Shown here: piece after piece, positions 1-6,730 of the stretch
How positions within the stretch are numbered: the stretch's first letter is position 1
Layout of the letters: every line of letters begins with the position of its first letter
NCBI GenBank assembly: GCA_026537415.1
Contig: JAFNMF010000001.1
Coordinates: 730,712 to 794,711 of the forward strand
DNA: 64,000 nucleotides
Direction of reading: 5' to 3'
From: Acetobacteraceae bacterium B3987
GTDB lineage: Bacteria; Pseudomonadota; Alphaproteobacteria; Acetobacterales; Acetobacteraceae
The notes under the pieces: generated by a model
Told to the model about the DNA's origin: nothing
The model's input: only the letters and a program-made list of their open reading frames with translations
Database searches by the model: none
Made by a program: the position numbers and the translations under genes

Positions 1-147
1 CAGGAACTGTTGGGTAATGTGGGTCGCTATAACCCAATGAGCAGCATGGGCAGCACGTTCGGCGGGCTAGGAAATGGCGGCATGGGTGCCGGCCCAATGA
101 GTGGTCAGGGAACCGGCAACGGTGGCGTTGGCAACTCAATGCCCTAA
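1..147 (+). CDS. C-terminal end of a Gly/Met/Asn-rich protein (5' truncated by window)
   Basis: The reading frame is open from base 1 and stops at TAA 145-147, giving 48 residues. The tail is low complexity, rich in glycine, methionine, serine and asparagine, with the repeated motif P-M-S and runs such as GGMGAGPMSG. It ends N-S-M-P. No domain can be recognised because the body of the protein lies outside the window. A bidirectional-looking hairpin follows 27 bases after the stop, which supports a real gene end. Function unknown. Confidence 0.6.
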   Translation, partial: QELLGNVGRYNPMSSMGSTFGGLGNGGMGAGPMSGQGTGNGGVGNSMP

Positions 148-173
148 ATCTTCAGATAAAATAACAGAAACTA

Positions 174-215
174 AGAGGGAAAGTTCCTTGTTCAGCGTAA
201 AGGGACTCTCCCTCT
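174..215. terminator. Hairpin between convergent genes, probable bidirectional terminator
   Basis: GAGGGAAAGTTCC (175-187) pairs with GGGACTCTCCCTC (202-214): 12 of 13 positions pair, counting one G-U, around a 14-nt loop. It sits between the end of the partial plus-strand gene (147) and the end of the minus-strand MarR gene (217), where a shared terminator is expected. There is no long T tract. Confidence 0.55.
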
Positions 216-216
216 C

Positions 217-705
217 CTACATCCCTTCGGATGATTGACTGACCTGTTCAGCAGCACGCAGCACACGACGAAAGCCATCAACGGCACCCCCATCAACCTG
301 CCGATAGGTTTGTGTCAACACCATGCGGATAGCCGTGAAAAGGTCCGCTTCAAGTTCTCTTCCTTTATCTGTCAAGAAAATAGGCCGCTTTCGCCGGTCT
401 GCTCCATCTTGCCGTTGCTCGACCAGCCTCTTCTCTTTCAACTCACCTAGTGCCCGCCCCAATGACTGCTTGGTAATGCCAAGACGCCTGCATAGCTCGC
501 TAGGCAGAAGCCCTTCATGACTGCCCAAAAGAAACATGATCCGATGATGGGCAGGCCCTAAACCATGAGCTTCCAATCCACTCTCACAAGCAACAGATAA
601 AGAACGCCACAGAGAGAGGAATCCTTCAAAAGACTGTCTGATGGAATATTCCCTCAGATACAGATGCGCATCAACCACGGTCCGTGTGTCATTCTGTGCC
701 ACCAC
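217..705 (-). CDS. MarR family transcriptional regulator
   Basis: This 162-residue protein has the MarR winged-helix layout. An N-terminal helical part is followed by a helix-turn-helix around residues 68-95 (LPSELCRRLGITKQSLGRAL) and the wing signature DGADRRKRPIFLTDKG, then a helical dimerisation tail. Length is typical of MarR. The start is GTG at 705 or the adjacent GTG at 702; an AGGAGG Shine-Dalgarno lies 4 or 7 bases upstream of them, so the second may be preferred. It is divergent from rpsU with about 250 bases between. MarR proteins usually respond to small phenolic or oxidative ligands; the ligand and targets cannot be read here. Confidence 0.88.
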   Translation of the reverse strand: MVAQNDTRTVVDAHLYLREYSIRQSFEGFLSLWRSLSVACESGLEAHGLGPAHHRIMFLLGSHEGLLPSELCRRLGITKQSLGRALGELKEKRLVEQRQDGADRRKRPIFLTDKGRELEADLFTAIRMVLTQTYRQVDGGAVDGFRRVLRAAEQVSQSSEGM

Positions 706-956
706 CTTGCCTCCTGCCGTTTTTCACACGCTCATCCACATGCAGCATACGCTTCCCAGCCATGAGGAGCCATCAAACATACGAAATAATCCACAGATAA
801 AGCAGCCCTTCAATTTTTCCATCTTCAGAAACTATTGTCTCATGTTTTGGATTATGATAGGCCACTTCACACTGTAATCGGATCCGCGTCCTTCAATGGG
901 TGATGCTACAGACACCGCTCGGGAAGGATCAGAACCCCAAAGGAGATGACGACACC

Positions 957-1160
957 GTGCAGGTTCTCGTTCGTGATAATAATGTTGACCAGGCTCTGAA
1001 AGCCCTCAAGAAGAAAATGCAGCGCGAAGGCGTCTTCCGTGAGATGAAGCTCCGTCGCCACTTTGAAAAGCCGTCCGAGCGTCGCGCTCGTGAGGTTGCT
1101 GAGGCTGTACGCCGCGCTCGCAAAATGGAGCGTAAGCGTCTGGAGCGCGAAGGCTTCTAA
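957..1160 (+). CDS. rpsU: 30S ribosomal protein S21
   Basis: From GTG 957 the product is 67 residues, beginning [20 protein letters not shown] and ending in a very basic helix ([13 protein letters not shown]), the standard alphaproteobacterial S21. An AGGAG at 941-945 precedes the GTG. The frame is open further upstream, but the extra N-terminal residues are not part of S21, so GTG 957 is chosen. S21 binds the platform of the small subunit near the anti-Shine-Dalgarno region. It is monocistronic, with its own terminator right after the stop. Confidence 0.93.
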   Translation: MQVLVRDNNVDQALKALKKKMQREGVFREMKLRRHFEKPSERRAREVAEAVRRARKMERKRLEREGF

Positions 1161-1190
1161 GTTTAGCCTGTTCGTACTTTACGAATGAGA

Positions 1191-1217
1191 AAGCCATCCA
1201 TGTCGGATGGCTTTTTT
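1191..1217 (+). terminator. Rho-independent terminator of rpsU
   Basis: AAGCCATCC (1191-1199), loop ATGTC, then GGATGGCTT followed by a run of T to 1217. A perfect 9-bp stem plus T tract, 30 bases after the rpsU stop. Confidence 0.9.
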
Positions 1218-1246
1218 CATATCCGCTACTTTTCCTGTCTCTGGCG

Positions 1247-2653
1247 TTACTGAACAACCCAGCCGGAAAGATTGTGCCTTACTTCCAGCGAATAAAGCCT
1301 CACGGGGCGACCTCTATCCATTCGCCACAAAGTCCCTACTCCTGCCGCCGCTGGCCCGTAATGTTCGTCCTTCAGATATAGAGCCGTTCCGACCGTCTTC
1401 TGGGGCAAGCCATCCAGATAGCCCCAGCGAGAATCCCTTCCGACCACTATAAGGCCTACCGGTTTCTGAAAGGCCAGAATGGCGGCCAGTGCGTAATCAT
1501 CAGTAACCAGATAGGTCGCACCAGCTTTACCAGCTTCTTCCGCCAAAGCCTTCGCCAGACCGTCCCAGCCTGCCCCTAATCTTGCTACGACGTTCAGATG
1601 CGATGACAACGGCAAGCCTCCCGTCAAACACTGAACATAGACCAATGCTGTACAGAGCCCCCCCGTCATTACCGCTCCCCTGACCCGCCGCCCATAAGCA
1701 GCACCGGCAAGAATCAAGACAGGATAGAGTATCCAGACCCAATTAGGCTGGATGCGCTCACCCGTTACGTTCACCAGAAACAACACAATAGCGGGGATAG
1801 AGAGCCATAGCAGAACAGGCTTTTCGCGACGGGCCCGCCATAATCCCGCAACACATAAGACAGCGACCCAAGGTGTAAGAAGAGCCAACTGTCCCGCAAC
1901 AAGCTCTCCCAGAAACTGCCCTGCCCGCTCCGGGTGCCATTGAGACGCCCGTCCACCCTGCTTGAGCAGCCCAGCCCAGCCATGATGATCGTTCCAGATA
2001 AGAGTTGGCAGCACCGTCAACGTAGCGCAGCAGCCTCCCAACCAAGGCCCTACCGTACGCCACAAACCACGCCTACCGAACAGCACAAATCCTGCCAGAC
2101 CAATGCCCCACAGCAAGGCCGTATATTTGGAATCAGCCGCCAAGCCGAGGCTGATTCCGCATAAAACCCACCATCCACAGGCAGCATATCCACTTCGTGA
2201 ATATAAAGCCCCAGATAAAGCCCACAGAGCCAGACAGAGAAACACGAACAAAGGGCTATCTGGCGTGGCAGGAACAAGCCCTATAGAGGCCATCAGCGTT
2301 ACATTCAGCAACAGAATCGCCCGAAGCCCCGCCCCCTCATGAAGGGGGAAAAAACGCTTTGTAGACAGAAACAGCCATATATTGGCCAGCACAAATCCCA
2401 CTAGACCACAGAAGCGGACGCCAAACGGCGTATCTCCCCACAGAGCCGTCCCCAGCCGAATCCACACGGCCACCATGAAGGGATGATCCAAATAGCCCCC
2501 CTGCACATGCCGTGACCAAAGCCAGTAATAGGCCTCATCGGGCACCAACGGCATCTTTGCAGCCATGATAAATCTCATCATGAGCAACAGTCCAGCAACA
2601 CAGAGCAATATGTAATGCGGTTTCCAATGCCTGAAACTGCCGGACCTCATCAT
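1247..2653 (-). CDS. GT39/ArnT-like polytopic glycosyltransferase
   Basis: This 468-residue membrane protein has about ten hydrophobic segments. Near the N-terminus, in the first periplasmic loop, is the acidic motif D39-E40-A-Y-Y-W, followed by GGYLDHPFM, the hallmark of the bacterial GT39/PMT-2 and ArnT-like superfamily. These enzymes use a polyprenyl-phosphate sugar donor to glycosylate lipid A, polysaccharide or protein on the periplasmic side. A soluble C-terminal part of roughly 120 residues follows the last membrane span. The start lies 9 bases after the lrp stop on the same strand, so the two are probably co-transcribed. The acceptor cannot be predicted. Confidence 0.8.
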   Translation of the reverse strand: MMRSGSFRHWKPHYILLCVAGLLLMMRFIMAAKMPLVPDEAYYWLWSRHVQGGYLDHPFMVAVWIRLGTALWGDTPFGVRFCGLVGFVLANIWLFLSTKRFFPLHEGAGLRAILLLNVTLMASIGLVPATPDSPLFVFLCLALWALSGALYSRSGYAACGWWVLCGISLGLAADSKYTALLWGIGLAGFVLFGRRGLWRTVGPWLGGCCATLTVLPTLIWNDHHGWAGLLKQGGRASQWHPERAGQFLGELVAGQLALLTPWVAVLCVAGLWRARREKPVLLWLSIPAIVLFLVNVTGERIQPNWVWILYPVLILAGAAYGRRVRGAVMTGGLCTALVYVQCLTGGLPLSSHLNVVARLGAGWDGLAKALAEEAGKAGATYLVTDDYALAAILAFQKPVGLIVVGRDSRWGYLDGLPQKTVGTALYLKDEHYGPAAAGVGTLWRMDRGRPVRLYSLEVRHNLSGWVVQ

Positions 2654-2662
2654 GCTCTGCCC

Positions 2663-3151
2663 TTAAAGGGGAACACCAGCCCTCTCACAGCTCGTCCGGA
2701 TAACCTGAAATGTCTGCACACGAACGACATGCGTCACCTCGATCAGGTCCCGTGTCAGACGATTCTGATGCTCAGCATCCCGAGCCATGAGACGAAGTAA
2801 GAAATCCTCACCGCCCCGGATCATATGACATTCCCGTGTTTCCGGCCATTCTGCGACAAGAGCTTCAAACTCCGCCAAGACCGCCCCTTTCTGGCTATCC
2901 AACCCGACCAAAACGAAAAAACTGATGGACCAACCCAGCATCGCCGGGGCCAATGTTGCATGATAACCCTGAATAAGCCCCATCTCTTCCAGCCGTCTTA
3001 CACGGCGCAGACAGGGCGGCGCAGAAATTCCGACCCGCCGGGCCAGTTCCACATTAGTAATACGGCCATCCTGCTGAAGCTCAGCCAGAATGCTGCGGTC
3101 AATATCATCAAGGTCTGCAATGCTCATATGATTTCCAGCAACTCTGCTCAT
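2663..3151 (-). CDS. Lrp/AsnC family transcriptional regulator
   Basis: The 162-residue protein has an N-terminal AsnC-type helix-turn-helix (DDIDRSILAELQQDGRITNV, then ARRVGISAPPCLRRVRRLEE) and a C-terminal RAM/ligand domain containing the ECHMIRGGEDFLLRL motif. Lrp-family proteins form octamers that sense amino acids. A GGGAGG lies just before ATG 3151; an internal ATG at 3127 would remove eight residues and is a plausible alternative. The gene is divergent from trxB, and a 21-bp palindrome lies between them, which is a good candidate autoregulatory site. Confidence 0.9.
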   Translation of the reverse strand: MSRVAGNHMSIADLDDIDRSILAELQQDGRITNVELARRVGISAPPCLRRVRRLEEMGLIQGYHATLAPAMLGWSISFFVLVGLDSQKGAVLAEFEALVAEWPETRECHMIRGGEDFLLRLMARDAEHQNRLTRDLIEVTHVVRVQTFQVIRTSCERAGVPL

Positions 3152-3254
3152 GCGACCTCCCTGCGGCCGGAAAGGGACAAGGCACGCCCGCAGAGGGCCT
3201 CTGCGCCTGCCTGTATAGACTGATCTTTCTTATGTGAAAACTCTTCCCACAGGA

Positions 3255-3288
3255 AAACGAAATATTATTTCGTTTCCTCCTGTATAAT
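3255..3288. promoter_or_regulatory. Palindrome plus TATAAT box between lrp and trxB
   Basis: AAACGAAAT-ATT-ATTTCGTTT (3255-3275) is a perfect inverted repeat with 9-bp arms. Eight bases downstream is a perfect TATAAT (3283-3288) reading toward trxB. The palindrome occupies the place where the -35 element should be, so a bound dimer would affect trxB transcription directly. The divergent Lrp-type regulator is the obvious candidate ligand; that assignment is inference. Confidence 0.6.
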
Positions 3289-3421
3289 CATTTTTGTCGA
3301 AATCTTTCATATACTATATCTATTACCCCCGAGCCGGCGGCGACCATAATATCACTCCACCTTGGAAACTATTCCTTTTCCCATAAGCCGGGTCCACATC
3401 CCTTTAATCATGGAGCATTCA

Positions 3422-4393
3422 ATGGCAGAGACACATCACACCGACATGCTGATCGTTGGGGCCGGCCCGGCAGGTTATACAGCGGCCATCTATGCGGCAC
3501 GAGCCGGCATGAACCCCATTCTAGTTACCGGAATGCAGCCAGGTGGCCAGTTAACCATCACTGATGAGATCGAAAACTTCCCCGGCTTTGCACAACCTGT
3601 CCAAGGCCCATGGCTGATGGAACAGATGAGAGAACAGGCCGAACATGTCGGCACAAAACTCCTCTACGATCTCATTACAGAAGCCTCCCTCAAACAGGGC
3701 CCCGATGCAGATGGCTATTTCCACCTGAAGGGTGATTCAGGCGATCAGTTCCGTGCCCGTACAGTCGTCATCGCTACGGGGGCACAAGCCAAATGGCTCG
3801 GTCTCGATTCTGAAAAGAAATATCAGGGAGCAGGCGTGTCGGCCTGCGCAACATGTGACGGCTTTTTCTACCGTGGCAAGGAAGTTGCCGTCATAGGGGG
3901 TGGTAATACAGCCGTAGAAGAAGCTCTATATCTAACCCATCACGCCTCCACCGTGCATCTCATCCACCGGCGTGACAGTCTGAAAGCTGAACGCATCCTT
4001 CAAAAACGCCTACAGGACAACCCCAAAATCAAGGTCCATTGGAACCGGGCTGTCCGTGAAATCATTGGCGAGGGCTCCCCAGCTGTTGTAACGGCCCTTG
4101 AACTCACCGACACTCAGAATAGTGCCAACACGGAGCGTCTCTCTGTAGATGGCGTGTTCGTGGCCATTGGACACAGCCCCAGCACAGGCCCTTTCCGAGA
4201 TGAAGTCCTCTGTGATGAGGAAGGATACATTACAACTCAGCCGGGAACAGCCACAACCTCCATTCCCGGTATCTTCGCTGCTGGTGATATTCAGGATAAG
4301 GTCTATCGTCAGGCTGTCACAGCAGCGGGTACAGGCTGCATGGCGGCTCTGGAAGCTGAACGTTACCTTGCCGAAAAAAAATACAATAACTGA
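3422..4393 (+). CDS. trxB: Thioredoxin-disulfide reductase (NADPH)
   Basis: The 323-residue flavoprotein transfers electrons from NADPH through FAD and a redox disulfide to thioredoxin. Visible are the FAD dinucleotide motif GAGPAG (about residues 13-18), the active-site CATC (about 142-145), the NADPH motif GGGNTAVEEA and the C-terminal FAD motif GIFAAGDI. ATG 3422 is chosen because GGAG stands six bases upstream and the next residues (MAETHHTDMLIVGAG) fit the family; the frame is open 20 codons further up. It is divergent from lrp with a palindrome and TATAAT box between. Confidence 0.95.
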   Translation: MAETHHTDMLIVGAGPAGYTAAIYAARAGMNPILVTGMQPGGQLTITDEIENFPGFAQPVQGPWLMEQMREQAEHVGTKLLYDLITEASLKQGPDADGYFHLKGDSGDQFRARTVVIATGAQAKWLGLDSEKKYQGAGVSACATCDGFFYRGKEVAVIGGGNTAVEEALYLTHHASTVHLIHRRDSLKAERILQKRLQDNPKIKVHWNRAVREIIGEGSPAVVTALELTDTQNSANTERLSVDGVFVAIGHSPSTGPFRDEVLCDEEGYITTQPGTATTSIPGIFAAGDIQDKVYRQAVTAAGTGCMAALEAERYLAEKKYNN

Positions 4394-4405
4394 TGCCGTA
4401 ACAAT

Positions 4406-4447
4406 GGGGAGATAGGAGATATTTCAGGAGATATTTCCTTTCTCCCC
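4406..4447 (+). terminator. Hairpin after trxB containing a tandem 12-base repeat
   Basis: GGGGAGATAGGA (4406-4417) pairs with TCCTTTCTCCCC (4436-4447) with one mismatch. Two exact head-to-tail copies of AGGAGATATTTC (4414-4425 and 4426-4437) lie in the stem-loop. There is no T tract, so termination is likely but not certain. Confidence 0.45.
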
Positions 4448-4570
4448 TTCGCTGAACAGCAGGCTCTCCCTGAAGATTGAACGGCTATAAGATAAAATGG
4501 ACAAGATTTGGCCTTTATCGAATGTCCTACATTTAATAGAGCGGTAACCAACTTTGCCTCCATTCTACTC

Positions 4571-4599
4571 TTGACCGATCGTTTCTTTTCGGGAATTTT
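4571..4599 (+). promoter_or_regulatory. Possible promoter for the LysR gene
   Basis: TTGACC (4571-4576), a 17-base spacer and AATTTT (4594-4599) lie about 100 bases before the LysR start, within the 299-base gap after trxB. The -35 is good and the -10 is weak. Nothing else was recognised in the gap apart from the trxB hairpin. Confidence 0.3.
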
Positions 4600-4692
4600 T
4601 CACGAATTAGACATACGGTTAAGGTTACGATGCGGGGCGTTATGAGCAGAGCTGGCCATGATTATTGCGATGGAGCATACGGGAATCAGAAA

Positions 4693-5637
4693 ATGGACTG
4701 GGATAAACTCCGTATTTTTCACACCGTGGCCGAAGCAGGCTCCTTCACTCATGCGGGCGACCGTCTTAATCTAAGCCAGTCAGCCGTATCTCGGCAGATT
4801 TCTGCTCTAGAGGAAGTGTTAGGCGTCCCCCTCTTCCACCGCCATGCCCGTGGCCTGATCCTGACCGAACAAGGTGAGGTACTTCACCGCACGGCCCGAG
4901 AGGTCTTCTCCAAGTTAGCCCTGACGCAAGCCTTTCTGAGTGAAAACCGGGAGAAAGCCGCTGGAAAGATCAAGGTCACGACAACATCAGGCTTCGGCCT
5001 CTCATGGCTGACCCCTCGCCTGCACCATTTCATGGAACGGCACCCCCATGTTGAAGTTACGCTTCTACTTGAAGATTCTGACCTCGATTTGAGCATGCGC
5101 GAGGCTGATGTCGCCATCCGCCTGCATCCTCCGACCCAGCCTGACCTGATCCAGCGTCATCTGGCCAGCTTTCATATGCCCATCTATGCCAGCCGGGAAT
5201 ATCTGGAAGAACACGGCACGCCCAAAACATTAAAGGACCTTGCTGACCATAACCTGATCGGCTTCGCTGGCTGGCACCTTCCCCTTCCGCATGTAAACTG
5301 GCTGATTGAGCGGCTTGTGAAGGATAAAATCATCCTTCAGCCCAAGGTCCGCCTAGCCGTCAACAACATTGCCGCGGTTGGTCTGGCCATTGCACAGGGT
5401 AACGGTATTGGTACCTTGCCGTTCTACACGGCCTCTGCCCACCCCAATCTTGTCCGTATTCTACCGGACGTACACGGCCCACTGGCAGAAGCCTTCTTCG
5501 TCTATCCTGAGGAGCTGAGAAGCTCCAAACGTATTTCCGTATTCCGGGACTTCCTGCTGGAGGAACTCAATACGGCACGCACAGGGAAAGATGTTCCGTC
5601 ACATAGTGCAGAGCCGTTCATTTCTTCAGCTGATTAA
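4693..5637 (+). CDS. LysR family transcriptional regulator
   Basis: From ATG 4693 the product is 314 residues. The N-terminal winged helix (MDWDKLRIFHTVAEAGSFTH, then LNLSQSAVSRQISALEEVLG) is classical LysR, followed by the periplasmic-binding-protein-like effector domain. The frame is open 21 codons upstream, but MDWDKLRIFH is where family members normally begin. To my knowledge a LysR gene of this type often stands next to trxB in alphaproteobacteria. Its 3' end overlaps the 3' end of convergent ihfB by 20 bases, leaving no room for a separate terminator. The effector is unknown. Confidence 0.9.
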   Translation: MDWDKLRIFHTVAEAGSFTHAGDRLNLSQSAVSRQISALEEVLGVPLFHRHARGLILTEQGEVLHRTAREVFSKLALTQAFLSENREKAAGKIKVTTTSGFGLSWLTPRLHHFMERHPHVEVTLLLEDSDLDLSMREADVAIRLHPPTQPDLIQRHLASFHMPIYASREYLEEHGTPKTLKDLADHNLIGFAGWHLPLPHVNWLIERLVKDKIILQPKVRLAVNNIAAVGLAIAQGNGIGTLPFYTASAHPNLVRILPDVHGPLAEAFFVYPEELRSSKRISVFRDFLLEELNTARTGKDVPSHSAEPFISSAD

Positions 5638-5905
5638 CCCGTTCCCGTAGGTCCTTCCCAGCGCGGAAAAAAGGAACGCGTTTCGCTTCTACGGCCACAG
5701 ACTGTCCCGTCCTTGGGTTTCTTCCCTGATGGGCAGTGTGTTGGCGTGTTCCAAAGCTACCTATTCCGCGCAATTCCGCCCTATTACCCGCTGCCAGACC
5801 GGCAGCAATGCGGGAAAAGACCCCATCTACAGCCTGATCGACCTTGTCTTTGGAAATACCTTCCAAACGGGAGGCCAGTAAAGCGACAAATTCCGAGCGT
5901 GTCAT
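5618..5905 (-). CDS. ihfB: Integration host factor beta subunit
   Basis: This 95-residue HU/IHF-fold protein starts MTRSEFVALLASRLEGISK. It carries the IHF-beta type DNA-bending arm, with AELRGIGSFGTR, the tip sequence GRNPRTG (the intercalating proline) and KRVPFFRAGKDLRERVN at the C-terminus. IHF is a heterodimer that bends DNA sharply at specific sites; the alpha subunit is not in this window. The last residues are encoded antisense to the end of the LysR gene (20-base convergent overlap). Confidence 0.9.
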   Translation of the reverse strand: MTRSEFVALLASRLEGISKDKVDQAVDGVFSRIAAGLAAGNRAELRGIGSFGTRQHTAHQGRNPRTGQSVAVEAKRVPFFRAGKDLRERVNQLKK

Positions 5906-5983
5906 TTGTACTCTCCGTCACTGATTACCCGTATAAGAGTGACAAGAGGAAACCAGAAACGTCAAGAAAAAACACCCAATTAT

Positions 5984-6014
5984 GGAAAAAGCCGGGCATT
6001 AACCCAGCTTTTCC
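5984..6014 (-). terminator. Terminator hairpin downstream of mucR
   Basis: GGAAAAAGCCGGG (5984-5996) pairs with CCCAGCTTTTCC (6003-6014) with one bulge and one mismatch around a 6-nt loop. It lies 23 bases beyond the mucR stop, in the 132-base gap before ihfB. Confidence 0.6.
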
Positions 6015-6037
6015 ACACCTGCTGTTAATAAAAGGTT

Positions 6038-6520
6038 TTACTTTTTCTTTTCATTATCCCGTTTATTCTCTGCGGAAACACCAATATTGCGACCAAGCCC
6101 AATTGTTCTAGCCAATTCGGAACGACGTGCGGCATAAGCCGGTGCCACCATGGGATAATCCGAAGGTAGACCCCATTTCTCCCGATACTGGTCTGGCGTC
6201 ATGTCGTATGTGCTCTTCAGATGACGCTTCAGCATCTTGAGCTTCTTACCATCTTCCAGGCAGATGATGTAATCAGGATAGACCGACTTACGCACAGGAA
6301 CAGCAGGCTGCTGCTTGTTCTGTTCTGCGGCAGTCTGGCGTTCACTCCCCTGCCCTGCAAGGGCCTCATAGACCTGACGGATCAGTCCCGGCAAGCTATC
6401 TACAGCAACATCAGAGCCGGCAAGCTTGGCAACGACAATATCAGTTGTCAACTCAAGCAGTTTTCTACGCTCTTCATTCGGGGATGCCTGGTTTCCCCCG
6501 GCCGGGGTATTGTCTGTCAT
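6038..6520 (-). CDS. mucR: MucR/Ros family transcriptional regulator
   Basis: The 160-residue protein matches the alphaproteobacterial MucR/Ros family: an acidic, helical N-terminal half (oligomerisation) and a zinc-finger-like domain YIICLEDGKKLKMLKRHLKS followed by MTPDQYREKWGLPSDYPMVA. The finger has Cys87, Asp90 and His100, but the fourth ligand position is occupied by Thr/Tyr (HLKSTYD) rather than His, so zinc binding is doubtful; some MucR/Ros relatives are known to fold without zinc. Family members act as H-NS-like regulators of exopolysaccharide, motility and cell-cycle genes. The AT-rich upstream gap (6521-6730) may hold its own binding sites. Confidence 0.9.
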   Translation of the reverse strand: MTDNTPAGGNQASPNEERRKLLELTTDIVVAKLAGSDVAVDSLPGLIRQVYEALAGQGSERQTAAEQNKQQPAVPVRKSVYPDYIICLEDGKKLKMLKRHLKSTYDMTPDQYREKWGLPSDYPMVAPAYAARRSELARTIGLGRNIGVSAENKRDNEKKK

Positions 6521-6730
6521 TGAATAACCTTCACAGCTACAAGTCTTCAGTAGGATTTTCAGAAAAGTTTTACTATTTTTCCTTTAAACAAAAAAGCAAA
6601 ATATTCCATGGCCATGAAAAAACATGGTCTTTGAAAGCATTGCGATATTTTTGTTCAATTATAAGTGTTACCCCTCGCATCTCTGCGTAAAGGGCAGTAA
6701 TCTCCCTTCCCGGAAGCCACTGGATGCGCA

